Positions 1 to 7,395 of a DNA stretch of 62,381 nucleotides are shown here, in pieces. Positions within the stretch are counted from its first letter, which is position 1. Each line of letters opens with the position of its first letter. The notes below the pieces were generated by a model, which did no database searches, had not been told where the DNA came from, and saw nothing but the letters and a program-made list of their open reading frames with translations. Position numbers and translations under genes: made by a program. The stretch is from JAYODW01 sp038116745 (GTDB lineage Bacteria; Pseudomonadota; Gammaproteobacteria; Ga0077536), in NCBI GenBank assembly GCA_038116745.1, contig JAYODW010000032.1, positions 1 to 62,381 on the forward strand. Reading direction: 5' to 3'.

Positions 1-1038
1 CAGAAACGAAAGGCTGCGTGAATGGCTCACGCGACAACTACCTTGAAAATCGCCGGCCTCATGGCCAAACAATTTTGAAATAGCACGGTTTAGAGTATCT
101 GATCCCATGTAGGGTTTATTTGCTGCTCTACGACTAGGAAACACGTAATCAGAATCAATTGACCTAATTTTTAACTCTTTAAGCCACTCCAGAGCAACGG
201 GAGCAAGCGGTATATCAAACCCCACATTTGTTTTACTTCTTGCTGCAGGAAGCCTCCAGATACCCTCCGTCAGCGAGAACTCTTCCCACCTAGCCTCACA
301 GAGCTCAGACTTGCGAACGCCTAGAGAAACTAGCAGCAAGCACGCCAGATAGTTGTCTCGACTAAAGCTTTTGCTGTTATGCCTTGCTACAGCAAAAAAT
401 TGCTTAAGCTCTGCCTCGCTAAGTGCTCGGTCCCTACTCTTTTCCAGACCACCAGCGTCCTTGAAAGTAAAGGCTGATGCTGGATTTAGCCCCATCAAGT
501 CCAACTTAATCGCATGATTGAATAACTGCTTACAGTAGCCCAAAGCATCATTAGCAATGGCCAATCTGCCAGATTGTTTAATTGTCTCTATAACGGTGCG
601 GACATCTCTTGCTGATAGCTGCTCCAGCTTGTACCCGCCAATCAGCGGAGCGATGTCGTTCTTGTAGATTCTCCTAGGAATCTCAGGGTGCTTTAGCCTA
701 GATAAAAGAGTGGGGTACCAATCATTAAACAAGTCATCTACTGTCCGGATACTCTCCTGCTCTGCACGCTGCTTTGCAAGTAGAGGATCCAGCCCATCTC
801 TAAGCTGCTTCATCTTTGTTGCGGCTTCATATCTAGCATCTTTTAGTGATAGATCCGCATACTTTCCTAAGGTCATCTCCTTACGTTTTTTGTTTGCGGA
901 ATATCGCAGCATCCAGTAAGCAGAGCCCGATTTAGGAACAACGAAGTACAGCCCACCGCCATCAGCATAACGACCTACAGAACCCTTGCTAACTTTGGAT
1001 TGAATCTCTTTTACAGTGAGACTTTCAGACGTACTCAT
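1..1038 (-). CDS. P4-type tyrosine recombinase (integrase), 3' end outside window
   Basis: An open frame of 346 codons runs from an ATG at 1038 off the left edge without a stop. The N-terminus (about residues 1-85, with GRYADGGGLYFVV, WMLRY and LGKYADLSLKDAR) matches the DUF4102 arm-binding domain of P4/CP4-like integrases. A core-binding helical domain follows. The catalytic domain starts with SLGVRKSELCEARWEEF (first catalytic Arg) and continues through FDIPLAP and a YVFPSR strand. The HxLR box and the Tyr nucleophile would lie beyond the edge; the last visible residues do not yet show HDLRRT, so intactness cannot be judged. Base composition is clearly AT-richer than the rest of the window, as expected for an integrated element. 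Such enzymes integrate genomic islands, usually with the att site just upstream of int, here to the right. Confidence 0.88.
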   Translation of the reverse strand, partial: MSTSESLTVKEIQSKVSKGSVGRYADGGGLYFVVPKSGSAYWMLRYSANKKRKEMTLGKYADLSLKDARYEAATKMKQLRDGLDPLLAKQRAEQESIRTVDDLFNDWYPTLLSRLKHPEIPRRIYKNDIAPLIGGYKLEQLSARDVRTVIETIKQSGRLAIANDALGYCKQLFNHAIKLDLMGLNPASAFTFKDAGGLEKSRDRALSEAELKQFFAVARHNSKSFSRDNYLACLLLVSLGVRKSELCEARWEEFSLTEGIWRLPAARSKTNVGFDIPLAPVALEWLKELKIRSIDSDYVFPSRRAANKPYMGSDTLNRAISKLFGHEAGDFQGSCRVSHSRSLSFL

Positions 1039-1078
1039 ACGAATATCTTCTGCTTCTAGCCAATAAGAACTTCATATT

Positions 1079-1132
1079 ACCCACCACTAGAATCTCTGCA
1101 AACACCCACCATACTCACCAATCCACCCACCA
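1079..1132. repeat. Short direct repeats upstream of the integrase
   Basis: The octamer ACCCACCA occurs at 1079-1086, 1104-1111 and 1125-1132, with a one-mismatch copy (ACTCACCA) at 1113-1120. All are in the same orientation in the AT-rich region between the integrase start and the element edge. Clustered short direct repeats here resemble arm-type binding sites of tyrosine recombinases or excisionase sites. The function is inferred only from position and repetition. Confidence 0.5.
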
Positions 1133-1189
1133 TAAAGATCATGATTCAGTGAAACTTCACCAGACACCCCTGGACAAAAATCAACAAAA

Positions 1190-1208
1190 AACCCAGTAAA
1201 TACTGGGC
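1190..1208 (-). terminator. Intrinsic terminator reading leftwards
   Basis: CCCAGTA (1192-1198) and TACTGGG (1201-1207) form a perfect 7-bp stem with a 2-nt gap (effective loop of about 4 nt). On the minus strand the stem is followed by a run of six T (1186-1191). This is a textbook rho-independent terminator for leftward transcription, placed before the integrase. No gene ending just to its right on the minus strand is apparent, so it may insulate the element or be a remnant of the integration target. Confidence 0.65.
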
Positions 1209-1231
1209 TTAAAAGACTCTCTTGGATAACC

Positions 1232-1254
1232 CTAGATATTATTCAATATTCTAG
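1232..1254. repeat. Inverted repeat at the island/chromosome compositional boundary
   Basis: CTAGATATT and AATATTCTAG are inverted copies (one bulged A) separated by ATTC. The site lies exactly where the AT-rich left segment gives way to GC-rich chromosome. A core-type recombination site for the neighbouring integrase is possible but unproven, because the partner att site is outside the window. No tRNA or tmRNA 3' end was recognised next to it. Confidence 0.35.
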
Positions 1255-1370
1255 ATCTGAAGATCGATTGTACCGATCCCGCCGCTGAGACCGCCGCCCG
1301 GAAGCGTCTTACTCGGTGCAATACACCCTGTTCTGTCTCGCGATAAATTCCGTAAACTCGTCGTAGATCC

Positions 1371-2111
1371 TTGATTTTTAGAGATCCTTGGACCAGTCTT
1401 GATGCATCTGCGGCAGTGTCCAGGCCTTCGGCGACTGTGATAGCACCTACCACGACCAGCGCGATCCCCAATACGGCCACCCTCGCCGCGGCGGGCACCG
1501 CACTCGGCCCGCTGGCCCGACTGGCCACGGCAAATCGGGAACTCGCGGCCGAAGCCCAGACCACGCGCCCTACAGCGCCCGCCAACCAGCCCGAAGCTTC
1601 TCAAGATCGCGAACCCGCCTCCCCCCAGGGACGCGAAGCCGAGCTCAATCTGGAACAGGAACGGATTCTGCGCGAACTGCAAGCGCGGGACGCAGCCGTC
1701 CGCGCCCATGAACGTGCTCATACCAGCGCGGGCGGAGAGCTGGTGCGCGGCGCCACGGCCTACCAGTACACCGTCGGGCCGGACGGACGCCGCTATGCCG
1801 TTGGCGGGGAAGTCGTTCTCGATACCAGCGCCGTTGCGGACGATCCCGCTGCAACTGCAGAAAAAGCCGCACAAATCCGCCGCGCAGCGCTCGCGCCGGC
1901 CGATCCGTCAACGCAGGACCAGCTCGTCGCGTCTCAGGCACTGGCTATGGAGCTGGAAGCGCGCCTGCAGCAGCGCGTAGAGCGGCAGGCCGACCTGCAG
2001 GAAAGAAATCAGACCCGCTCGGAGCAGTCGGAAACCCGTCGCGCACAGGTAGAGCGGTCTTTTGCCCCCAACATGAATGACCGCGGCGGACTCTACGACG
2101 GCTTCGCCTGA
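1371..2111 (+). CDS. SprA-related putative metalloprotease (HExxH)
   Basis: The protein has up to 246 residues with a low-complexity Ala/Thr/Pro-rich N-terminal third. A conserved core around residues 88-155 contains HERAH (113-117, an HExxH zinc motif), then SAGGELVRGATAYQYT, GPDGRRYAVGGEV and a further acidic stretch. This pattern is typical of the SprA-related family (putative metalloprotease CJM1_0395 family). A Gln/Arg-rich helical tail follows (about 170-230). The longest frame begins with TTG at 1371 and no clean ribosome site decides the start; GTG codons 14 and 22 residues further in are alternatives. It is the first chromosomal gene beyond the island edge, about 115 bp from the dyad. 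Family membership is confident; a protease role is family annotation only. Confidence 0.75.
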   Translation: MIFRDPWTSLDASAAVSRPSATVIAPTTTSAIPNTATLAAAGTALGPLARLATANRELAAEAQTTRPTAPANQPEASQDREPASPQGREAELNLEQERILRELQARDAAVRAHERAHTSAGGELVRGATAYQYTVGPDGRRYAVGGEVVLDTSAVADDPAATAEKAAQIRRAALAPADPSTQDQLVASQALAMELEARLQQRVERQADLQERNQTRSEQSETRRAQVERSFAPNMNDRGGLYDGFA

Positions 2112-2501
2112 AAGCATCTGGCAGGCCCGCGACTGAGGCCGAGCCCCGCGACGCGCCACCAGCCCCGGAATCCAGTCTTTCGCTGAGGCGGGAGTTTTCC
2201 GTCACGCCTGCTTTGTCTGACGACGCCATCGCATCATTTATCTTCACCTCGCGGCACACTTTGCTGGCCGAGCATGCTTTCTCGTCAGGACACATCAGTC
2301 GCTATCTGGTGACGCCGTCAGCACCCCGGATTCCGGCGCAGAGCGTGACCTGTCGCCAGAGAGACCTTTCATGCCGCACAGGAATGTGATGCTGCTCGAC
2401 CTTCCCGTCTCCCTGCGCCCCGGCGCGGAAGGCACGGTTGCGCGGGCTTTTTGACGGGCGATCGCCGGGGAAACTAAGCTGTTGCGCAGGAGGAAACGCG
2501 C
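2112..2501. other. 390-bp stretch without a convincing gene
   Basis: There is no RNA gene, repeat or terminator that I can support here. One plus-strand frame stays open from about 2113 to a TGA at 2387-2389 (roughly 90 codons). It has no ATG, only a TTG around 2212, and no ribosome site, so I do not call it. The last 20 bases carry an AGGAGG-type ribosome site for the gene starting at 2502. Confidence 0.5.
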
Positions 2502-3005
2502 ATGACAATGACCAGAAGAAACCTGCTTCTCAGCACAGGCGCGCTGGCATTGAGTGGTCTGGCAGGCCCGCGGATCAGCGCGGCAGCAGCCTCGCCCGCC
2601 GTCGGCGCGCTCGAGAGTTCCGGCCTCATCTACCTGACCCCGGTGCTGCGCAACGGGGACGAGAGCACATGTCATGGCGAAGTGTGGTTCGTTTACTACG
2701 AGGACGATATTTTTGTTGTCACCAAACGGCTCGCCTGGCGCACGCAGGCGATCCAACGCGGACTCACCACAGCCAAAATATGGATCGGTGAATTCGGACG
2801 TTGGACGCGCGCCAAGGACCGCTACCGCGCAGCGCCGTATCTCGAGATCAGCGGCAGCATTGAGCGCGACCCTGCCGTACACACCGCCGTGCTGGGCATT
2901 TTCGGCGGCAAGTACCCTGACGAATGGGATAAGTGGGGACCCCGATTCCGCGACGGTCTGGCGGACGGCTCCCGGGTGATGCTGCGGTATACCGTAATGA
3001 ACTGA
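2502..3005 (+). CDS. Tat-exported protein, possible split-barrel flavin/PPOX-like fold
   Basis: The 167-residue protein has a twin-arginine signal (TRRNLLLSTGALALSGLAG) followed by an Ala-rich cleavage region near residue 30. The mature part has alternating strands (LIYLTPVLR, HGEVWFVYYEDDIFVVT, RTQAIQRGL, APYLEISGSIE). These resemble pyridoxamine-5'-phosphate-oxidase-like split barrels, with a W/R-rich centre where flavin proteins of this class bind their cofactor. A strong AGGAGG ribosome site lies upstream of the ATG. Export through Tat suggests it folds, perhaps around a cofactor, before transport. The fold assignment is inference from strand pattern and length; the substrate is unknown. 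Confidence 0.6.
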   Translation: MTMTRRNLLLSTGALALSGLAGPRISAAAASPAVGALESSGLIYLTPVLRNGDESTCHGEVWFVYYEDDIFVVTKRLAWRTQAIQRGLTTAKIWIGEFGRWTRAKDRYRAAPYLEISGSIERDPAVHTAVLGIFGGKYPDEWDKWGPRFRDGLADGSRVMLRYTVMN

Positions 3006-3013
3006 CTCTCAAG

Positions 3014-3979
3014 TCAGTCCACTCGAGGAGCGTCAGCAGGTCGCATACAGCGCTGCAGCATGACCTCCAGAGAAGTCAGTTCAATTCCCAGTTCACGGGC
3101 AGCCGGTCCGGGATCAATCGAATCGTCATGATCGAGTACCCGCAGCATGTCCGGCGTCGGCCCACCGCCTGTGCGAATGCGCGCCATAAACCAGGTCGCC
3201 GCCAGGCCCAGAGCCAGTGGCAGGGACACCACTTCGACGTCCGTCCCGGCGCACTCGGCAGCTTTGTGCAGTAACGCCTTCCGCGTCAGCGACGTAGGGC
3301 CGGCCAGCTGCCAGACAGCGTGTTGCGGGGCGGGCAGAGCGACGATGCGCTGCAGCGCGTCAATCACATCACCAGCGTAAATCGGCTGCTCAAGGCTTGC
3401 GCTGCGAAAGGTGAAAGCGCGTCGGCGCGCTACCTGTCGACGCAGCGCGCGGCTGGCACGATCGCCTTCGCCCAGCACCATAGGAACACGCAGCACAGCC
3501 GCCGGGATCGGACTGCTGTCCAACAGCGTTTCGACCGCCGCACGCGCACGCAGGCAGCGACTGCGCGCCTGCGGACCTGCACCCAGAATGCTGACGTAGA
3601 CCAGCTGCTTCAGCGCCACCCGCCCTGCCGCCTCGATTAATGCGCGTACCGGACGTTGGTGCGAGTGCTCGTAGGGCTCCGCACGGCTCTCGCGGATAGT
3701 CCCGATCAGATGCACTGCTGCGCCACACCCAGTCGCAACCTCGGCCAGCGCAGCAGCATCCGCGGGATCGAGCACTGCGATCTGCAGCCCGGGGCGGTCG
3801 GGCACATGCTTCTCAATCTGCTGCCGCGCCCGTGGGCTGCGCACAATCGCCCGCACTGGTCGCTCGGGCGGCAGACTCGCGATTAACCGACGGCCGAGAT
3901 GACCATTTGCGCCGGTGATCAGCAGCGGCTCGGCTGTACTCCCGGCAGGCCCGGCGCTTGCGTTATCGCGGGCGTTCAT
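3014..3979 (-). CDS. Atypical SDR-family NAD(P)-binding protein
   Basis: The 321-residue protein has an early Rossmann motif LLITGANGHLGRRL (about residues 19-32), VRAIVRSPRAR after the second strand, and LVYVSILGAG where extended SDRs have their catalytic Ser strand. There is no clear YxxxK: the segment is RCLRARAAVETLL, so the protein belongs to the atypical (NmrA/complex-I NDUFA9-like) SDRs, which may act as redox sensors or chaperones instead of oxidoreductases. The C-terminal half resembles the substrate-side domain of such proteins. Its start lies 15 bp from the divergently transcribed gene at 3995, so the two probably share a regulatory region; at the other end it faces the Tat protein gene convergently. 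Confidence 0.7.
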   Translation of the reverse strand: MNARDNASAGPAGSTAEPLLITGANGHLGRRLIASLPPERPVRAIVRSPRARQQIEKHVPDRPGLQIAVLDPADAAALAEVATGCGAAVHLIGTIRESRAEPYEHSHQRPVRALIEAAGRVALKQLVYVSILGAGPQARSRCLRARAAVETLLDSSPIPAAVLRVPMVLGEGDRASRALRRQVARRRAFTFRSASLEQPIYAGDVIDALQRIVALPAPQHAVWQLAGPTSLTRKALLHKAAECAGTDVEVVSLPLALGLAATWFMARIRTGGGPTPDMLRVLDHDDSIDPGPAARELGIELTSLEVMLQRCMRPADAPRVD

Positions 3980-3994
3980 GACGTACTGTGGCTC

Positions 3995-4510
3995 ATGGGG
4001 TGGCTGAATTTCCCGAACTGCTTGAGCCTAGCACGGCCGCTGCTGCTGCCTGTGCAGATCTGGACTCTGACAGAGACCAACCGTCTGGCGGCAGTGCTGG
4101 TGTTTGCTGTGGTTGTTCTGACCGATCTGTGTGACGGTCCGCTCGCCCGCCGGCGCGGGACGCCGGATCCGCGCGGCACGCTGATTGACCACGGTGCCGA
4201 CGCTGTGTTTGTCACCGGCGTCGCTGCCACGGGCGCCGCGCTCGGGATCCTGCCGCCCTGGATTGCAGTGCTGATCCCACTGGCGTTCCTGCAGTACGCA
4301 TGCGATGTGCGTCGGGCGGACGCCTCATCCCCACGGCGCTCGCGACTCGGACGCCTCAACGGAATCAGCTACTACGTGCTTGCCGGCAGCATCATCGCGG
4401 CCCGGACAACGCCGTCGGAGGCCTTGCGCATGGTCCCCGTGTGGCTGTCCTGGCTGCTGGTCGTCACCACCCTGCTGTCGATCCTCGAACGCAGCAGACA
4501 GCGGTCCTGA
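3995..4510 (+). CDS. CDP-alcohol phosphatidyltransferase family membrane protein
   Basis: With the ATG at 3995 the protein has 171 residues. It carries the full catalytic signature D(x2)DG(x2)AR(x8)G(x3)D(x3)D: D44, D47, G48, A51, R52, G61, D65 and D69. About five or six hydrophobic helices surround it, so it is an inner-membrane enzyme that transfers a phospho-alcohol head group between CDP-linked donor and acceptor. The specific product (phosphatidylglycerol-phosphate, cardiolipin-like or other) cannot be told. A longer frame back to 3899 exists but would overlap the divergent SDR gene, and its extra residues show no family similarity, so I prefer the internal start. Confidence 0.8.
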   Translation: MGWLNFPNCLSLARPLLLPVQIWTLTETNRLAAVLVFAVVVLTDLCDGPLARRRGTPDPRGTLIDHGADAVFVTGVAATGAALGILPPWIAVLIPLAFLQYACDVRRADASSPRRSRLGRLNGISYYVLAGSIIAARTTPSEALRMVPVWLSWLLVVTTLLSILERSRQRS

Positions 4511-4518
4511 CGGACGCG

Positions 4519-5520
4519 TCAGCGAACCCCGGCGTTGAACAGCTCACGATTAGCCGCGGGCAGAAAAACCAGGCCGATGACGGCATTGAAGATCACGAAA
4601 AAGCTGTGCATGACCAGACTGAACGCACCGACCTCCGGATAATCCGGAAACAGGGCTGTCCATAACAGCAGCGCGCCCGCGTGAAACGGCAGCGGGAGCG
4701 CTGCGGCCAGGAAAATGACGGGTAGAAACGCGAGCATCTGCCCGAATGGCACCTCCACATTGAACAGCGCCAGAGCCTGCGTATAGACGAAGATCGCGCC
4801 AAGCAGATTCGGCGCTTTGAGCAGAACGATGAACGCGTAGTGCCGCGGCAGCGCCAAGCGGAAGCTGCGCATCAGCCCCAGCTCGCGCAGACGCGCCCGC
4901 GGCAGGATGGCGCCACGGAAAAATGCGACGTGCAGTGGCAGGTAGAGCGTTGCAGCGAGAAATACCGCCGGCAGGATCCGATCGAGCGGCAGCTGGGTGG
5001 AGGCCTCCACCACAAGGTCAAAGTAGAGCAGTGTCCCGACCGCGGCAAAAAGCAGCAGCTGGTAGATCTCCATCATGCCGAGGAGCAGCATGCTGGACAG
5101 CGCCTGCCACCCGGGCACTTCATAGCGGCGCCAGAGATACAGGGTCATTGCGCCTTTGCCAACCTGCTCATTGAGCAGGGACAGAATATAGGCGCTGGCG
5201 CGGATCGGCAGCATGCGCGCAAAGCGGAACTCACTCGCGTTGAACCAGCGCACCACGCGCCAGGTGACGTGCGCGTCCACGAGGAAGAAAAAACACGAAT
5301 AGGGGACCATGAGCGCCAGCCAGTAGCCCCAGTCTGCCGCGCCAAAAAAGCGCACCAGATAATCCAGAGCGCTCAATCCTTCGCGCGCAGCGGCCTGCCC
5401 GATGCGTCCGAAAACCAGATAGAAACAGCCTGCGGCGAGGACCCAGGTCAGCGCGCGGAGCGCCCGGTGCCGCCCGGTGGCGGGCGCCGCGGTCGACGGT
5501 GGACTTGGCTGAGCATTCAT
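4519..5520 (-). CDS. Polytopic membrane protein, LPG-synthase-TM/flippase-like (UPF0104-type)
   Basis: The ATG at 5520 gives 333 residues with around eight hydrophobic segments. The central stretch AYILSLLNEQVGKGAMTLYLWRR and the following LLLGMMEIYQLLL recall the AglD/MprF-type lysylphosphatidylglycerol synthase transmembrane family, where a conserved polar N/G/K segment sits between helices. The frame continues upstream to 5616, but those residues are Arg-rich and unlike a membrane protein start, so I choose MNAQPSPP. The gene converges on the phosphatidyltransferase gene (8 bp apart), which fits envelope lipid metabolism loosely. Membrane topology is clear; the family assignment is tentative. 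Confidence 0.6.
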   Translation of the reverse strand: MNAQPSPPSTAAPATGRHRALRALTWVLAAGCFYLVFGRIGQAAAREGLSALDYLVRFFGAADWGYWLALMVPYSCFFFLVDAHVTWRVVRWFNASEFRFARMLPIRASAYILSLLNEQVGKGAMTLYLWRRYEVPGWQALSSMLLLGMMEIYQLLLFAAVGTLLYFDLVVEASTQLPLDRILPAVFLAATLYLPLHVAFFRGAILPRARLRELGLMRSFRLALPRHYAFIVLLKAPNLLGAIFVYTQALALFNVEVPFGQMLAFLPVIFLAAALPLPFHAGALLLWTALFPDYPEVGAFSLVMHSFFVIFNAVIGLVFLPAANRELFNAGVR

Positions 5521-5651
5521 TAGGTGAGACCGTATCACGCTCCGCATGCGAGTCGCGCCGATAGTGTTCCGGCCGCGTTCAATAATGCCCGGACCAGCAA
5601 CAGCCGCGAGCCGCAAAGCGCACGCAATCGAAGTTTTCTACAGGCAACCTA

Positions 5652-7373
5652 ATGAGCAAGCACTTCCCGCTGACCTTGTCAGCCGTTTTACTGAGCGTCC
5701 TTTTAGGGTCACTGCTCCCGCTGAGCACAGTGGCCACTGAGCAGGATTACGAGGTCTTGGACGCGTTTTTCGAGCGCAGTTTTGAGAGCCGTACCAGCGC
5801 CCTGGTGGCGATCCCGACGTATCGCTCAGCCGAACCGACGAACAAGCAGACGGTCGTTCAGAACCTCGAGCGAGTGCGCGAGACGCTGAAAAGCTGGGCA
5901 GACACGTTCAACGCCGGTCAAAAAACTCTGCAGCTCAATTTTTTCGAGTGGCGGGAAAACGCTGACGACAGCCATCCCTGGGTGTTCGGTTTTCGCCTCG
6001 GCAATGGCCCCAGGAAGTTTGCAATCCTGACCCACCTCGACACCGTGGCGCCCGGCAACGACGCCTGGCGGCCGTTCCAGGCGCGGGTCGAAAAACGGCA
6101 CTATCGCGGACGTGAAACCGATTTCCTCATCGGCAGAGGCGCGCTGGATGACAAGGGTCCGGCCGTCGTTTCGCTCATCGCGCTGGAAGCGCTGGCGCGG
6201 AACTTTGATGAGACCGACCGCCTGGCGGATTTTACTTTCGAAGTCCTGTTTGACACCTCGGAAGAAACCGACATGTCGACGCCTGCCTTTTACGCGCAGA
6301 ACCCCGGCGCACTGCCGAAACTCGGCCTCGTCTATGACGCCATGTGGACCGTCGCCTACGAGAAGGGCATCGAGCGGCCTGTTTTCTCTGTTCCGCTGGG
6401 CGCACCACCAGCATCAGGCCTGTGGATCGAATCACTCGATACTTATCCCGGCCCCTCGAATCAAATTGCGGACTCCGCGACAGCGGTCATTCGGGGCAGC
6501 ACCCCGGCGCTCCTCGCTGAGTTCGCTGGACAGGTGCAACAGTCATATCAGGAGTTCGGTTTTGATGATCCCGCTTACAGCAAGGCGCCACTTACGATCT
6601 CGGCTGATGACCACGGGGTTACGCTGCAGACCCGAGTAAGCGGAGCGCAGCACGGCTCGGCGCCCCAGGAAAACCGGGCCGGCGGCGCTAATCCGCTGGT
6701 CTCCCTGGCCGGGTTTCTCGCGCATCTTGCTGATACCCAGGTACTTGCGCAGTCGGGGATCGCGCAGATGGTCCGTTTTATGGCCTGGGGCTGGGGAACG
6801 CAGGTTTTCGGGGAGAAACATCCTGCCCTGCTCGCGCGACACGATGACATTTTCAAAGCAGACAATGGCACCACCTACGCCCTGACCCGATTTGTCACGG
6901 ATGCGGGCCATGCGAAAGCGACTCTGGAGATCGATATCCGCTACGCGCTGCTGCACCATCACACCCGGTGGGACGGCAGGACAGCGCAGACGCTGCCGGG
7001 AAACAGTGATTTCGCAGAAATCCTGATGAGCCTCGTCGCGGACTTCAACGCGCAGTCTCCCGGCGCGGCGATCAGCGTCACCACCCGGACCGCTGTGGGC
7101 CCGGACTTGAAGGATCCGCACAGCTCACAATTCGCTGCCGTGCTTGACGCGTTTGCACAGGTGACCGGACAGGCCTCACCGGTCCTCGCGATCGGCGGCG
7201 GCACCGATGCCAAAGGCCATGCCGAGCTGATCGCGGCCGGTGCTTTGTTCACCGACAAACTCGGTCCTCCGGTTAATTTCCACGGCATCGGCGAAGGCGC
7301 ACCGATCGAGGACTTGAAACAGGGCGCCCGGATCCTCTATCAGCTGCTCCTCAACCAGATCCCCCCACTCTGA
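5652..7373 (+). CDS. M20-family metallopeptidase (dipeptidase-like), exported
   Basis: The 573-residue protein has an N-terminal signal peptide (SAVLLSVLLGSLLPLS). It shows the M20 di-zinc signature: THLDTVAPGN around residue 127, GRGALDDKGP around 160 with bridging Asp, and DTSEETDM around 200 with the catalytic Glu pair. An inserted dimerisation domain follows (about 265-440, with RVSGAQHGSAPQENRAGGA), and a final zinc-ligand segment FHGIGEGAP near the C-terminus. The length and Asp-Asp-Lys-Gly motif fit PepV/carnosinase-like dipeptidases. It would hydrolyse peptides or acylated amino acids in the periplasm. The ATG at 5652 is preceded by a weak CAGG. The next gene (7396) is 22 bp downstream on the same strand and may be co-transcribed. 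Confidence 0.85.
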   Translation: MSKHFPLTLSAVLLSVLLGSLLPLSTVATEQDYEVLDAFFERSFESRTSALVAIPTYRSAEPTNKQTVVQNLERVRETLKSWADTFNAGQKTLQLNFFEWRENADDSHPWVFGFRLGNGPRKFAILTHLDTVAPGNDAWRPFQARVEKRHYRGRETDFLIGRGALDDKGPAVVSLIALEALARNFDETDRLADFTFEVLFDTSEETDMSTPAFYAQNPGALPKLGLVYDAMWTVAYEKGIERPVFSVPLGAPPASGLWIESLDTYPGPSNQIADSATAVIRGSTPALLAEFAGQVQQSYQEFGFDDPAYSKAPLTISADDHGVTLQTRVSGAQHGSAPQENRAGGANPLVSLAGFLAHLADTQVLAQSGIAQMVRFMAWGWGTQVFGEKHPALLARHDDIFKADNGTTYALTRFVTDAGHAKATLEIDIRYALLHHHTRWDGRTAQTLPGNSDFAEILMSLVADFNAQSPGAAISVTTRTAVGPDLKDPHSSQFAAVLDAFAQVTGQASPVLAIGGGTDAKGHAELIAAGALFTDKLGPPVNFHGIGEGAPIEDLKQGARILYQLLLNQIPPL

Positions 7374-7395
7374 AGCACGCACGCGGAGATCTCTC

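Noticed and set aside
2113..2389. Possible small gene in the gap before the Tat protein
   Set aside because: Open for about 90 codons but with no ATG, no ribosome site and no family resemblance; left as unassigned.
2295..2882. Minus-strand open frame of 195 codons
   Set aside because: Overlaps the Tat-signal gene with a strong ribosome site on the plus strand; no domain pattern on the minus strand.
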